From Lautropia sp. (GTDB taxonomy: Bacteria > Pseudomonadota > Gammaproteobacteria > Burkholderiales > Burkholderiaceae_E), in contig JAUMZD010000038.1 of NCBI GenBank assembly GCA_030528325.1, positions 1-37,436 on the forward strand: a DNA stretch of 37,436 nt, read 5' to 3'. Under the pieces are notes generated by a model. It was not told where the DNA came from. It saw only the letters and a list, made by a program, of their open reading frames with translations, and ran no database searches. Position numbers and translations under genes: made by a program. Each line of letters starts with the position of its first letter. The stretch's first letter is position 1. Of the stretch, positions 1 through 9,426 are shown in pieces.

Positions 1-473
1 CTGCAAGGCCGCAGCAGGCCTGGCCAGTGCCTCTGTGCCTGTGCCTGTGCCTGTATCGGCAACGGTGACTCGAACGGCTCTTCAGGCGCCAGCCCGCCCG
101 GCCCCTGTTGCAGAAAAGCCTCATAGGCACGGCCATGGCGCAGCACATCATAGATCCGGTCACTCAGCCAGCGACGCTCGCGTGCGCCCAGCGAGGGGTG
201 ACGGCGCAGCCACAGGGCCAGTCGCTGATCGGCGGGCGTCAGGCTGCTCCAGTCGGCCACGGCCCTATCTCCGGCCCCATGCCCGGCTGCGGTCTCTGAC
301 GGATTCGCCTGCCCTTCCCCATGCGCCGGCTTCACCGGCGGCGCGGCGAACAGCCATACACAGCGTCCAGCCCCTTCCGGCAGCAGCGAACCCAGCGCCT
401 CGGCCGCCAACCCCAACAGACGCTCACCAGGCACACGCCACATCTCGGCAGGCGCGGCAGAAGACATCCCCAT
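1..473 (-). CDS. RsmB/NOP-family RNA methyltransferase, N-terminal part (partial)
   Basis: This frame opens with ATG at 473-471, 6 bp after the purN stop, and stays open to the window edge, giving about 157 codons. The visible part includes LTPADQRLALWLRRHPSLGA followed by RERRWLSDRIYDVLRHGRAY. This resembles the N-terminal domain of purN-linked RsmB/NOP-type class I SAM-dependent rRNA m5C methyltransferases of Burkholderiales. The catalytic methyltransferase domain would lie beyond the window, so the activity is inferred from this partial similarity and from the neighbour. A second in-frame ATG lies at 467-465. A short six-base tandem repeat (TGTGCC) near 35-54 encodes QAQAQAQ. It is read with purN, probably as one transcript. 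The canonical rsmB is usually beside fmt, so this is more likely the paralogue. Confidence 0.6.
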   Translation of the reverse strand, partial: MGMSSAAPAEMWRVPGERLLGLAAEALGSLLPEGAGRCVWLFAAPPVKPAHGEGQANPSETAAGHGAGDRAVADWSSLTPADQRLALWLRRHPSLGARERRWLSDRIYDVLRHGRAYEAFLQQGPGGLAPEEPFESPLPIQAQAQAQRHWPGLLRPC

Positions 474-479
474 GCGCCC

Positions 480-1163
480 TCAACCCTTCAGCAGTGGATG
501 CAGCAACACGCGGCAAGCCGGCTGGTCTTCACCATCCAGCAGCACCCGGCCCTGTTCACTCAGGCGGACACGACCCCGGCTCAGCCAATCCAGCGCAGTC
601 GGGAAGAGCTGGTGTTCCATCGTCAGCACACGGGCCGCCAGCGTGCCTTCGGTATCACCGGCCAGCACCGGCACGATGGCCTGCGCGATGATCGGCCCCA
701 CGTCGACCTCAGGCGTCACGAAATGAACCGTGGCCCCATGCAGCACGGCCCCGTCGGTCAGCGCGCTTCGATGCGTGTGCAGACCTGGGTGCGCCGGCAG
801 CAGTGACGGGTGGATATTGACGAGCCGCCCCTCGAAGCGCTGGACGAAACCCGCCGTCAGCACCCGCATGAAACCGGCCAGCAGCACCAGCGGCGATTCG
901 GCCGCCGGCGCCAGGGCGTCGATGGCATCACCCAGCGCCTGATCGAAGGCGGCCCGATCGGCGAAATCCCGATGGTTCACCACCTGCGTGCGGATACCCC
1001 GCCCCGCAGCCCAGGCCAGTCCGGCAGCATCAGGGCGGTTGCTGATGACGCCGGCCACCTCGACGGGCAGCTGATCACGTTCGATGGCCTCGACCAGCGC
1101 CATCATGTTCGAGCCCCGCCCGGAGATCAGGATGACGACACGGGCAACAGCAGATGCAGACAT
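480..1163 (-). CDS. purN: Phosphoribosylglycinamide formyltransferase PurN
   Basis: Cytosolic enzyme of purine synthesis that transfers a formyl group from 10-formyl-THF to GAR, giving FGAR. The 227-residue product shows the GART nucleotide-binding start (ILISGRGSNM, residues 11-20). The catalytic triad is in place: Asn116 and His118 in VNIHPSLLPA, and Asp154 in PEVDVGPI. The HxxxHRxxLxDG region follows the NIHPSLLP motif. It is slightly longer than E. coli PurN (about 212), with extra residues at the C-terminus. The ATG at 1163 is chosen because the Rossmann strand begins within ten residues. The gene is divergent from ribF and is followed 6 bp later by the RsmB/NOP gene. purM is not adjacent here. 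Confidence 0.97.
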   Translation of the reverse strand: MSASAVARVVILISGRGSNMMALVEAIERDQLPVEVAGVISNRPDAAGLAWAAGRGIRTQVVNHRDFADRAAFDQALGDAIDALAPAAESPLVLLAGFMRVLTAGFVQRFEGRLVNIHPSLLPAHPGLHTHRSALTDGAVLHGATVHFVTPEVDVGPIIAQAIVPVLAGDTEGTLAARVLTMEHQLFPTALDWLSRGRVRLSEQGRVLLDGEDQPACRVLLHPLLKG

Positions 1164-1300
1164 GAGAATCGACCCAACCGAAAAAGGGAAAGTTTAATCG
1201 TCCCGGAGATGCAGCGCCCGCGCGACCTGGTGCAGGCCCTCCCTGAAAGCCCGTCCGCCTCCCGGGTGCCACAGATCATCACACGCGCCAGCACGCGCTG

Positions 1301-1335
1301 TGCACTTATCACAGGCGCTTCCTTATAATCGCCCG
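1301..1335 (+). promoter_or_regulatory. Promoter of ribF operon, predicted leaderless start
   Basis: A perfect TATAAT lies at 1324-1329. The hexamer 17 bp upstream is TGCACT (1301-1306), a weak -35. Only six bases separate TATAAT from the GTG at 1336, so the expected +1 falls on the start codon itself. No Shine-Dalgarno sequence precedes that GTG. Confidence 0.6.
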
Positions 1336-2301
1336 GTGAAAATTTTCCGCTCCCCCTACCCGCCTTCGCAGGCCACCCCCTGTGCCCTGACCATTGGCAA
1401 TTTTGATGGCGTCCATCTTGGCCACCAGGCGCTCGTTCGCCAGCTGGTGGCCGATGCTCATGAGCGCGGCCTCTCCACCACGGTGCTGACCTTCGAGCCG
1501 CATCCGCGGGAGTATTTCTGTCGTCTGGCCGAAGCGCGCGGACAGACACCGGCCGCCCAGCCGGTGCGCATTTCCAACCTGCGGGATCGCCTGTCGATGC
1601 TTCGATCACTCGGTGTCGACCGCGTCTGTCTGGCACGATTCAACCCGGCGCTGGCCCAATGCACGCCCGAAGACTTCGTGCACCATGTGCTGGCTGACGG
1701 GCTGAAGGCGCGCTACATCCGCATCGGCAGCGACTTTCGCTTCGGTGCCCAGCGCCGCGGCGATTTCGCCTCTTTGAAGGCCCTGGGCCTGCAGTACGGC
1801 ATCGAGGTGCAGGCCATGCCGACCATCGAGGACGACGGGGTGCGTGTCTCCAGCTCACTGGTGCGCGATGCGCTGGCCTTGTCAGATTTCGACTGGGCTT
1901 CCAAAATGCTGGATCGCCCCTACCGGCTCTGCGGGCGGGTCGGTCACGGCCGGAAGCTCGGCGGAAAAATCGGCTTTCCCACGCTGAACCTGCGCTTCCC
2001 CTACGGCCGGCCGGCCCTGCAGGGCGTGTTCGTCGTGCAGGTGCACGGGCTGGCCGATCATCCGCTGCCGGGGGTTGCCAATTTCGGCACCCGCCCGGCC
2101 ATCGAGCAGGGCGGCGTCCATCTGCTGGAAGTGCACCTGCTCGACTGGCACGGAAACGCCTATGGCAAACTGATCCAGGTCGAGTTCCTGCACAAGCTGC
2201 GCGACGAGATGAATTTTCCTGATCTTGATGCCCTGACCCGTCAGATCCATGCTGACGCCGAGGCCGCACGGGCCCATTTCCAACGAAACACCCAACGCTG
2301 A
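1336..2301 (+). CDS. ribF: Bifunctional riboflavin kinase / FAD synthetase RibF
   Basis: Makes FMN from riboflavin and then FAD. The 321-residue protein has the N-terminal FMN adenylyltransferase domain ([17 protein letters not shown] near residues 18-34) and the C-terminal riboflavin kinase domain ([17 protein letters not shown], then [11 protein letters not shown]). GTG at 1336 gives the usual family start (MKIFR...). An earlier in-frame GTG at 1300 lies upstream of the TATAAT box and would add 12 residues with no family support. The stop overlaps the ileS start by one base (TGATG), indicating translational coupling. It is the first gene of the ribF-ileS-lspA-coaBC-dut order typical of Burkholderiales. 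Confidence 0.96.
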   Translation: MKIFRSPYPPSQATPCALTIGNFDGVHLGHQALVRQLVADAHERGLSTTVLTFEPHPREYFCRLAEARGQTPAAQPVRISNLRDRLSMLRSLGVDRVCLARFNPALAQCTPEDFVHHVLADGLKARYIRIGSDFRFGAQRRGDFASLKALGLQYGIEVQAMPTIEDDGVRVSSSLVRDALALSDFDWASKMLDRPYRLCGRVGHGRKLGGKIGFPTLNLRFPYGRPALQGVFVVQVHGLADHPLPGVANFGTRPAIEQGGVHLLEVHLLDWHGNAYGKLIQVEFLHKLRDEMNFPDLDALTRQIHADAEAARAHFQRNTQR

Positions 2302-5165
2302 TGGCCAAATCGAACGACACCGCCGGCAAGAACGACACCGCCAGCTATCGCCAGACCCTGAACCTGCCCGACACCGCCTTCCCGATGCGCGGCAACCTGC
2401 CGAAGCAGGAGCCCGGCTGGGTCAAGCGCTGGGAGGACGAAGGCACCTACAAGCGCATCCGGGCCGTGGCCAAGGGTCGGCCGGTCTTCGTGCTGCACGA
2501 CGGCCCCCCCTATGCCAACGGCGTCATTCACATCGGTCATGCCGTCAACAAGATCCTGAAGGACATCATCATCAAGTCGCGCAACCTGGCCGGCTTCGAT
2601 GCCCGCTACGTGCCCGGGTGGGACTGTCACGGCATGCCGATCGAGCACCAGATCGAAAAGCAGTTCGGCAAGAACCTGCCCACCACCGAAGTCCAGGCGA
2701 AATGCCGTGCCTACGCCACCGAACAGGTCGAGAAGCAGATGAAGGACTTCAAGCGGCTGGGCGTGCTGGGCGACTGGGAGCGCCCGTACCTGACGATGCG
2801 CCCCGCCACCGAAGCCGAGGAAATCCGCTCGCTGGCCCGCATCATGCGCGAGGGCTTCGTCTTCCGGGGCCTGAAGCCCGTCAACTGGTGCTTCGATTGC
2901 GGCTCGGCGCTGGCCGAGGCCGAGGTCGAGTATGCCGACCGCAAGGATCCGGCCGTCGACGTCGGCTTTCCCTTCGACGACCGCGCGGCGCTGGCCAAAG
3001 CCTTCGGCCTGGCCGAGCTGCCGGCCGGTGAGGGCTATGCCGTCATCTGGACGACGACACCGTGGACGCTGCCCGCCAACCAGGCACTGAACCTGCACCC
3101 CGAGGTCGAGTATGCGCTGGTCGAGACCTCGCGTGACGGCAAGCCGATGCTGCTGATCCTCGCCGCCGGGCGAGTCGAACCACAGCTCGAACGCTACGGC
3201 CTTCAGGGCAAGGTGATCGCCAGAACCACCGGACAGGCGCTCGGCAACCTCAGCTTCCGGCACCCGTTCTACGACCGGCTCTCCCCCGTCTATCTGGCCG
3301 ATTACGTCACCACCGACACCGGCACGGGCCTCGTCCACTCGGCGCCGGCCCACGGTGTGGAAGACTTCCAGACCTTCCGCGCCCACGGTCGCCGTGACGA
3401 CGAGATCATCAACCCTGTGATGGGTAACGGCGTCTACGCCAGCAGCCTGCCGCTGTTCGGCGGCCTGTCGATCTGGGACGCCAATCCGAAGATCATCGCC
3501 CACATGCGCGACAACGGCACGCTGCTGCATGCCGAGAAGCTCTCGCACAGCTACATGCACTGCTGGCGGCACAAGACCCCCCTGATCCTGCGCGCCACGA
3601 ACCAGTGGTTCGCCGGCATGGATCTGCAACCGAAAGAAGGCCCAAGCCTGCGCGAACGGGCGCTGGCCGGTGTCGAGCAGACCGCCTTCTACCCCGCCTG
3701 GGGCAAGGCACGCCTGCACGCGATGATCGCCAACCGCCCGGACTGGACGCTGTCGCGCCAGCGCCAGTGGGGTGTACCGATGGCCTTCTTCCTGCACAAG
3801 GAAACCGGTGAACTGCACCCGAATACGCCCGAGCTGCTGGACAAGGTCGCCGATCTGGTCGAGCAGCATGGCATCGAGATCTGGCAGACGCTCGATCCGC
3901 GCGAACTGCTGGGCGACGAGGCCGACCAGTACGAGAAGGGCAAGGACACGCTCGATGTCTGGTTCGATTCCGGCACCACGCACCAGACCGTGCTGCGTGG
4001 CTCGCACGCCGAGGATTCGGTCTTCCCGGCCGACCTGTATCTGGAGGGTTCCGACCAGCATCGCGGCTGGTTCCATTCATCGCTGCTGACTTCCTGCATG
4101 ATGAACGGCGTGCCGCCCTACAAGGCGCTGCTGACGCACGGCATGGTGGTCGATGGCCAGGGCCGCAAGATGAGCAAGTCGCTCGGCAACGGGGTCGATC
4201 CGCAGGACGTGGCCGACAAGCTCGGTGCCGAGATCCTGCGCCTGTGGACGGCCAGCAGCGACTATTCGGGCGAGATCACCGTCTCGGACGAGATCCTGAA
4301 GCGCGTGGTCGAATCCTATCGCCGCATCCGCAACACGCTGCGCTTCCTGCTGGCCAACGTCTCGGACTTCGACATCGGGAAGGATGCGGTTCCGCTCGAT
4401 CAGCTCTTCGACATCGACCGTTACGCGCTGTCGATGACGCAGCACTTCCAGAACCGGATGGTGGCCCATTACCTGAAGTACGAGTTCCACCCGGTCGTCT
4501 CGGGACTGCAGAACTTCTGCTCGGAAGATCTGGGGGCCTTCTACCTCGACATCCTGAAGGATCGCCTCTACACGACGAAGCTCGACAGCCTGCCCCGTCG
4601 CAGCGCCCAGACGGCGCTCTGGCACATCACCGATGCGCTGCTGAAGCTGATGGCCCCGATCCTCTCCTTCACGGCCGACGAGGCCTGGCGGGTGTTCGCA
4701 CCGGCCGCGGTACAGGAGCCGGGCGCCACCATCCAGAGCGAAGTCTTCCACGTCTTCCCGGAGCAGTCCGACCAGGCTGCGCTCGATGCGCGCTGGACGC
4801 TGATCCGGACGGCGCGTGCCCAGGTACTGCGTGATCTGGAGACGCTGCGCGAGCGCGGCGAGATCGGCTCGTCGCTGCAGGCCGAGGTCGACCTGAGCGC
4901 GAGCGGCGAGCTGTACGAGGCGCTCGCCACGCTGGGCGATGACCTGCGCTTCGTGCTGATCACCTCCGGTGCCCGTCTGCACCAGGCGCCCGCCGGCAGC
5001 GATCCCCAGACGCTCGGGATCCGGGCCACCGCCAGCGGCCACCAGAAGTGCGAGCGCTGCTGGCACTGGCGCGCCGACGTCGGCCAGAATCCCGAGCACC
5101 CCGGGCTGTGCGGCCGCTGCGAATCCAACCTTTTCGGGGCGGGTGAACCCCGTCACCACGCCTGA
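2301..5165 (+). CDS. ileS: Isoleucyl-tRNA synthetase
   Basis: Class I synthetase that charges tRNA-Ile in the cytosol. The 954-residue protein has HIGH at residues 77-80 in [12 protein letters not shown] and KMSKS at 623-627 in [10 protein letters not shown]. The CP1 editing domain lies between them ([25 protein letters not shown]). The C-terminal zinc finger has paired cysteines (CERCWHW, then CGRCESNLF), as in the bacterial mupirocin-sensitive type. Length is normal. The ATG overlaps the ribF stop, and lspA begins 5 bp after the stop, so the three genes are very likely cotranscribed. Confidence 0.98.
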   Translation: MAKSNDTAGKNDTASYRQTLNLPDTAFPMRGNLPKQEPGWVKRWEDEGTYKRIRAVAKGRPVFVLHDGPPYANGVIHIGHAVNKILKDIIIKSRNLAGFDARYVPGWDCHGMPIEHQIEKQFGKNLPTTEVQAKCRAYATEQVEKQMKDFKRLGVLGDWERPYLTMRPATEAEEIRSLARIMREGFVFRGLKPVNWCFDCGSALAEAEVEYADRKDPAVDVGFPFDDRAALAKAFGLAELPAGEGYAVIWTTTPWTLPANQALNLHPEVEYALVETSRDGKPMLLILAAGRVEPQLERYGLQGKVIARTTGQALGNLSFRHPFYDRLSPVYLADYVTTDTGTGLVHSAPAHGVEDFQTFRAHGRRDDEIINPVMGNGVYASSLPLFGGLSIWDANPKIIAHMRDNGTLLHAEKLSHSYMHCWRHKTPLILRATNQWFAGMDLQPKEGPSLRERALAGVEQTAFYPAWGKARLHAMIANRPDWTLSRQRQWGVPMAFFLHKETGELHPNTPELLDKVADLVEQHGIEIWQTLDPRELLGDEADQYEKGKDTLDVWFDSGTTHQTVLRGSHAEDSVFPADLYLEGSDQHRGWFHSSLLTSCMMNGVPPYKALLTHGMVVDGQGRKMSKSLGNGVDPQDVADKLGAEILRLWTASSDYSGEITVSDEILKRVVESYRRIRNTLRFLLANVSDFDIGKDAVPLDQLFDIDRYALSMTQHFQNRMVAHYLKYEFHPVVSGLQNFCSEDLGAFYLDILKDRLYTTKLDSLPRRSAQTALWHITDALLKLMAPILSFTADEAWRVFAPAAVQEPGATIQSEVFHVFPEQSDQAALDARWTLIRTARAQVLRDLETLRERGEIGSSLQAEVDLSASGELYEALATLGDDLRFVLITSGARLHQAPAGSDPQTLGIRATASGHQKCERCWHWRADVGQNPEHPGLCGRCESNLFGAGEPRHHA

Positions 5166-5170
5166 AGACG

Positions 5171-5812
5171 ATGACAGCTGCAGACCCAGCTCAGACCTCC
5201 GCCCACCAGGCGACCACACAGCCGATCCCCGGCATGGCTGCCGCACAGGCGGTGCCGCCAGCCGGCGGCCGGCTGCCGGATGCCCCGATGCCCGGCCAGC
5301 CGGCCACTCGGGTCGCGGGGCCTCCTCCCGCCACCTGGCCCTACCTGATGCTGGCACTCGTGATCATCGTGCTGGATCAGGTCAGCAAGTACCTCGTCAT
5401 CGATCACTTCGAGTACGGGGAACGGCTGCCCGTCATCCCGGGCTTCTTCGATCTGACGCTGCTCTACAACCCGGGCGCCGCCTTCAGCTTCCTGGCGGGC
5501 CATGACGGCTGGCAGCGCTGGTTCTTCGCCCTGATCGCCATCGTCGCCTCGGGCTTCTTCCTGTACCTGATCCAGACCAGCCGGGGCCGCAAGGTCTTCA
5601 GCACCGCGCTGGGCCTGATTCTGGGTGGCGCGGTCGGCAACCTGATCGACCGCCTGCTGCTGGGCCACGTCACCGATTTCCTGCTCTTCTATCAGGAAGG
5701 CAGCTGGCATTTTCCGGCCTTCAACCTGGCGGACGCCGCCATCACGCTGGGCGCCATCCTGATGATCGGCGAAGAACTGCTGCCGCTGCTGCGTCGCCGC
5801 AGCCCAAGCTGA
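5171..5812 (+). CDS. lspA: Lipoprotein signal peptidase LspA
   Basis: Inner-membrane aspartyl protease that removes the signal peptide of diacylated prolipoproteins. The 213-residue reading shows the family boxes LDQVSKYLVI, YNPGAAFSFLAG, GGAVGNLIDRLLLG and FNLADAAITLG. The catalytic aspartates are Asp150 and Asp178. Four hydrophobic segments are visible. The usual length is 160-170; the first ~55 residues here are an Ala/Pro-rich, non-hydrophobic extension. Translation could instead start at an internal ATG (5288 or 5348). ATG at 5171 is kept because it lies 5 bp after ileS and the frame is open. It sits between ileS and coaBC in the operon. Confidence 0.95.
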   Translation: MTAADPAQTSAHQATTQPIPGMAAAQAVPPAGGRLPDAPMPGQPATRVAGPPPATWPYLMLALVIIVLDQVSKYLVIDHFEYGERLPVIPGFFDLTLLYNPGAAFSFLAGHDGWQRWFFALIAIVASGFFLYLIQTSRGRKVFSTALGLILGGAVGNLIDRLLLGHVTDFLLFYQEGSWHFPAFNLADAAITLGAILMIGEELLPLLRRRSPS

Positions 5813-5973
5813 GCGGAGGCCCCGGGGTGCGGGCGCCCGGCACGGCCACGGGCCCGCGGGCCCCGTTCGCGGCCTGCCCATCCGGCCGGAACGCCCCCGG
5901 CTGCCCCGACTCCCTGGCGCGTGTCATGAACCTGTTCGCCCCCCCTGCCACCCCCGACCCACCGCCCTGGCCC

Positions 5974-7323
5974 ATGACTGCATCCACCCCAAATCCCTCC
6001 GCCCACGCCGCCCTCACCGATCCGACCGACACGCTTTCCCCAGGCCCGCTGGCCGGGCGCAGGATCGCGCTCGGTGTCACGGGCGGCATCGCGGCCTACA
6101 AGTCTGCCCAGCTGGTCCGTGACCTCCAGCGCGCAGGCGCCGATGTTCAGGTCGTGATGACCCGCGCGGCCACCACCTTCGTCGGCCCCGCCACCTTCCA
6201 GGCCCTCTCCGGCAAGCCCGTGCACGCCGACACCTTCGATGCGCGCGTGGACGATGGCATGGCCCATATCGACCTGGGCCGTCAGGTCGATGCGATCCTC
6301 GTCGCACCGGCCACGGCCGACTTTCTGGCGAAACTCGCGCATGGCCTCTGCGATGACCTGCTCTCGACGCTCTGTGCCGCGCGTGACGTGCCTCTGCTGG
6401 TGGCGCCGGCGATGAACCGGCAGATGTGGAAGAACCCGGCCAGCCAGCGCAACATCGCCCAGCTCCGGGCCGATGGCATCCGGATCCTGGGCCCGGGCGC
6501 CGGCGAGCAGGCCTGCGGGGAGGTGGGCGACGGCCGCATGCTGGAGCCGCTCGAACTGGTCGAGGCACTGACCGCCTTCTTCACCCCGAAATCCCTGCAG
6601 GGCAGACGGGTGCTGCTGACGGCCGGCCCCACCTACGAGGCCATCGACCCGGTTCGCGGCATCACGAACCTGTCGTCGGGCAAGATGGGCTATGCGCTGG
6701 CCCGGGCCTGTGTCAACGCCGGGGCCGAAGTCACGCTGGTCAGTGGCCCGACGGCCCTGACGCCGCCTGACGGCCTGCGTTTCATCCCGGTGAAAAGCGC
6801 GCTGCAGATGCTCTCGGCCGTGTCGTCGGTGCTGGACGAGCATGAGGCCATCGGTGCCGCCGGCCCGATCGACTGCTTCATCGCCGTGGCCGCCGTGGCC
6901 GACTGGCGGCCGGCCACCACCGCCGACCAGAAGCTGAAGAAACATGCCTCGGCAGCCAGCACCTCCGCCGGGATTCCGGCCATCCCGATGGTCGAGAATC
7001 CCGACATCCTCGCCACGGTCGCCCGTCGTCTGGATGCCCCCTTCTGTGTGGGCTTCGCGGCCGAATCGCACGAGCTGGTCCGCCATGCCACCGAGAAACG
7101 CCAGCGCAAGAACATCCCGCTGCTGGTGGCCAACCAGGCCCCGGCCGCCTTTCATGGCGATGAGAACGAGCTGCTGATCGTGGACGCTGAGGGCGCGAAC
7201 TACCTGCCCCGTGGCACGAAGACCGCGCTGGCCCAGCGCCTGGTCGAGGAAATCGCCCGGCGTCTGCCTGGCACGGCCGACAGCACCGCCGCCCGGCACG
7301 GCGACACCCGCCCCATGCTCTGA
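5974..7323 (+). CDS. coaBC: Bifunctional phosphopantothenoylcysteine decarboxylase / phosphopantothenate-cysteine ligase
   Basis: Carries out two consecutive steps of coenzyme A synthesis. With ATG at 5974 it has 449 residues. The N-terminal CoaC flavodoxin-like domain shows GVTGGIAAYKSAQLVRDL, catalytic His98 (MAHIDLG), the PAMN motif (145-148) and Cys171 in ACGEVGDGRM. The CoaB ligase domain starts near residue 191 (LLTAGPTYEAIDPVRGITN, then AVAAVADWRP and KLKKHA). The start is uncertain: ATG 5926 or GTG 5827 would add Pro-rich residues, and none has a clear Shine-Dalgarno site. The 161 bp after lspA holds no other gene. A 12-bp duplication (CCCATGCTCTGA) covers the stop at 7312-7336. Confidence 0.95.
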   Translation: MTASTPNPSAHAALTDPTDTLSPGPLAGRRIALGVTGGIAAYKSAQLVRDLQRAGADVQVVMTRAATTFVGPATFQALSGKPVHADTFDARVDDGMAHIDLGRQVDAILVAPATADFLAKLAHGLCDDLLSTLCAARDVPLLVAPAMNRQMWKNPASQRNIAQLRADGIRILGPGAGEQACGEVGDGRMLEPLELVEALTAFFTPKSLQGRRVLLTAGPTYEAIDPVRGITNLSSGKMGYALARACVNAGAEVTLVSGPTALTPPDGLRFIPVKSALQMLSAVSSVLDEHEAIGAAGPIDCFIAVAAVADWRPATTADQKLKKHASAASTSAGIPAIPMVENPDILATVARRLDAPFCVGFAAESHELVRHATEKRQRKNIPLLVANQAPAAFHGDENELLIVDAEGANYLPRGTKTALAQRLVEEIARRLPGTADSTAARHGDTRPML

Positions 7324-7463
7324 GCCCATGCTCTGACCCCATGCGCCGGCCACCAGAAAACCCGCTTTCCGTTGCCCGCTCACCGGCAGGGCCACCCCTC
7401 CGGGCACCAGCCAGTGCACAGGGCAGCCCTGTCCACCCCCTTCCCACCACCTGATCCGATCCC

Positions 7464-7928
7464 ATGCGCCGACGCATCGAAGCCAAGATCCTGAACCCGC
7501 TGCTGAAAAATGGCAGCATCGAAGCACCCACCTATGCCACCGACGGGTCGGCCGCGATGGATCTCCGCGCCTGCCTGGAGGCGCCTGTCATGCTGGCGCC
7601 CGGCGCCCGCACGCTGGTCAGGACCGGCATCGCCATCAACATGATGGATCCCGGTCTGGTCGCCATCGTGGCCTCCCGCTCGGGCCTCTCGCTGAAGCAT
7701 GGCATCCGCGTCGCCCAGGGCGTCGGCGTGATCGATGCCGACTACCATGGCGAAATCGGCGTCATCCTCGCCAATGACAGCGACACGCCCTTCGAGATCA
7801 AGCCGGGTGAGCGTATTGCCCAGCTGATGTTCCAGCCGGTCGTGCAGATCGGGCTGCAGTTCGTCGATGAATTTGCCACGGAGACGGATCGCGGCACCGG
7901 GGGGTTCGGCAGCACCGGCATGCAGTGA
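7464..7928 (+). CDS. dut: dUTP diphosphatase (dUTPase)
   Basis: Hydrolyses dUTP to dUMP and pyrophosphate, keeping uracil out of DNA and feeding thymidylate synthesis. The 154-residue length is normal for the homotrimeric family. All five motifs are present: AMDLRA (31-36), [10 protein letters not shown] (71-80), [13 protein letters not shown] (88-100, catalytic Asp91), [10 protein letters not shown] (114-123) and the glycine-rich C-terminal arm [10 protein letters not shown] (143-152). ATG at 7464 matches the family start. It lies 140 bp after coaBC, a wider gap than the others in this operon, so it may also have its own promoter. Confidence 0.97.
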   Translation: MRRRIEAKILNPLLKNGSIEAPTYATDGSAAMDLRACLEAPVMLAPGARTLVRTGIAINMMDPGLVAIVASRSGLSLKHGIRVAQGVGVIDADYHGEIGVILANDSDTPFEIKPGERIAQLMFQPVVQIGLQFVDEFATETDRGTGGFGSTGMQ

Positions 7929-8050
7929 TCCCACGGATGCCACGTGTCACAGCCGACAGGCTTCCCCGCCCGTGTACCGCTCATTCATGACACCAGTCGA
8001 TGAGCATGTTTGCCTTGCCGCCCCCATGACAACCCTGTCCGCTGGCTACC

Positions 8051-8078
8051 TGTCCTCCCGCCGCCCAAGCTCCTACAA
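8051..8078 (+). repeat. Dispersed intergenic repeat, copy 1
   Basis: Holds the core CCGCCCAAGCTCCT at 8061-8074, preceded by a TCCT-type flank. It lies in the 183-bp gap between dut and trmA, about 40 bp upstream of the trmA ATG. The same 14-base core occurs at 27833-27846 and, on the other strand, at 23020-23033 and 27682-27695; a one-mismatch form is at 17857-17870. Confidence 0.55.
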
Positions 8079-8111
8079 CATAACCCCTCCGCCAGACTCG
8101 CCGATTGCCCG

Positions 8112-9407
8112 ATGTCCTCCGCCCTTCCCCTCTCAGACCGCTACCGACAGCAGCTCGACGACAAGATCGCTCGCCTGCAACAGCTGTTCGAGGGTCTGAA
8201 TACGCCGTCACTGGAAGTCTTCGACTCCCCGCCCGAGCACTACCGGATGCGGGCCGAGTTCCGCGTCTGGCATGAAGACGACGAGATCTTCTATGCGATG
8301 TTCGAACCGGGCCAGAAGGCCAACACACACAGCCTGCGCCGCATGGACCGCTTTCCGGCCGCCAGTGCCTCCATCGATGCGCTGATGCCCCGCCTGATGG
8401 CGGCCGTCTCGGCCAACCCGATGCTTCGCCACCGCTGGTATCAGGTCGAATTCCTCGCCACGCTGTCCGGCGACATGCTGGTGACGATGATCTACCACCG
8501 CAGGCTCGATGCGGACTGGGAGGCTGCCGCCCGGGCTATGCAGGATGAACTCGGTATCGCCATCATCGGCCGTTCCAAAGGCCAGAAGATCGTGCTGGCG
8601 CGTGATCATGTGACGGAACGGCTCCAGATCCCCGCTCTGGCCTTGCCCTGCCCGAGCACACCGGCCGCGGCGCCCCCACCGCTGGCGCCCAACACGCCCG
8701 ATACATCAGCACCGCTCATCGAAACACCGCCCTGCGACACGTCGATGTCTGAAGGCCACCGGCCAACCATACGGGCTGCCATGCAGGCCGACAGCCGTCA
8801 GACAGCCTCATCCTGCTTTCTCTACCGCCAGCCCGAAGGCGCCTTCACCCAACCCAATGCCGAGGTCTGCCAGAAGATGATCGGCTGGGCCTGCTCGGCC
8901 GCAGCCAGCCTGCCCGGCAGCCAGGATACCGACCTGCTCGAACTCTATTGCGGCAACGGCAATTTCACGCTGCCGCTGGCACGCCATTTCCGGCAGGTGC
9001 TGGCCACCGAGATCTCCAAGACCTCTGTCGCGGCCGCCCAGTGGAACATCGAGGCCAACCAGAGCCACAACGTGAAGATCGCCCGGCTGTCGGCCGAGGA
9101 ATTCACCGAAGCCTGGCAGGGCCAGCGCCGCTTCCGACGCCTCGACGAAGCCGGCATCGATCTGGCCGGGCACGATTTCCGCACCGTCTTCGTCGACCCG
9201 CCGCGCGCCGGTGTGGATGAACGGACGCTGCGGCTGCTGCAGCGCTTCGACAACATCCTCTACGTCTCGTGCAACCCCGAGACCCTGCGTGCCAATCTGG
9301 ACGTGCTGGCGCATACGCACCGCATCACCCGCTTCGCGCTCTTCGACCAGTTTCCGTTCACGCACCACATCGAGAGCGGGGTGCTGCTGCAACGCCGGCA
9401 GTCCTGA
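8112..9407 (+). CDS. trmA: tRNA (uracil-5-)-methyltransferase TrmA
   Basis: SAM-dependent enzyme that makes m5U54 in the T-loop of tRNA. The 431-residue product has GRSKGQKIVLARD early, FTQPNAEVCQKMI, SAM motif I (ELYCGNGNF, 277-285), VFVDPPRAGVDERTL, the catalytic nucleophile Cys387 in SCNPETL, and the C-terminal base Glu421 in HHIESGVLLQR. E. coli TrmA has 366 residues. The excess is mainly a Pro/Ala/Thr-rich insertion at about residues 174-233, between the RNA-binding N-terminal region and the Rossmann domain. ATG at 8112 is preferred over the upstream GTG/ATG codons because homology begins just after it (LSDRYRQQLDDKI). Confidence 0.95.
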   Translation: MSSALPLSDRYRQQLDDKIARLQQLFEGLNTPSLEVFDSPPEHYRMRAEFRVWHEDDEIFYAMFEPGQKANTHSLRRMDRFPAASASIDALMPRLMAAVSANPMLRHRWYQVEFLATLSGDMLVTMIYHRRLDADWEAAARAMQDELGIAIIGRSKGQKIVLARDHVTERLQIPALALPCPSTPAAAPPPLAPNTPDTSAPLIETPPCDTSMSEGHRPTIRAAMQADSRQTASSCFLYRQPEGAFTQPNAEVCQKMIGWACSAAASLPGSQDTDLLELYCGNGNFTLPLARHFRQVLATEISKTSVAAAQWNIEANQSHNVKIARLSAEEFTEAWQGQRRFRRLDEAGIDLAGHDFRTVFVDPPRAGVDERTLRLLQRFDNILYVSCNPETLRANLDVLAHTHRITRFALFDQFPFTHHIESGVLLQRRQS

Positions 9408-9425
9408 ATCCGGATCAGGCCTTTT
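9402..9425 (+). terminator. Candidate Rho-independent terminator after trmA
   Basis: The arms CCTGA and TCAGG enclose a 7-base segment and are followed by CCTTTTCTC. The hairpin overlaps the trmA stop codon and lies in the 19-bp gap between convergent genes. The stem is short, so strength is uncertain. Confidence 0.4.
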
Positions 9426-9426
9426 C

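Noticed and set aside
35..54. Six-base tandem repeat as a phase-variation switch
   Set aside because: The unit is a multiple of three, so copy changes would only add or remove Gln-Ala pairs, and there are only about three copies.
2241..4076. 611-codon open frame on the minus strand
   Set aside because: It is antisense to ileS, whose motifs are intact; the translation is low complexity.
5788..5812. Sequence resembling the dispersed repeat core at the end of lspA
   Set aside because: It shares only GCCCAAGCT, lies inside codons, and lacks the flanks.
7312..7336. 12-bp direct repeat over the coaBC stop as a regulatory site
   Set aside because: It looks like a simple local duplication; nothing else supports function.
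5692..7527. 611-codon open frame on the minus strand
   Set aside because: It is antisense to coaBC and dut, both well supported by motifs.
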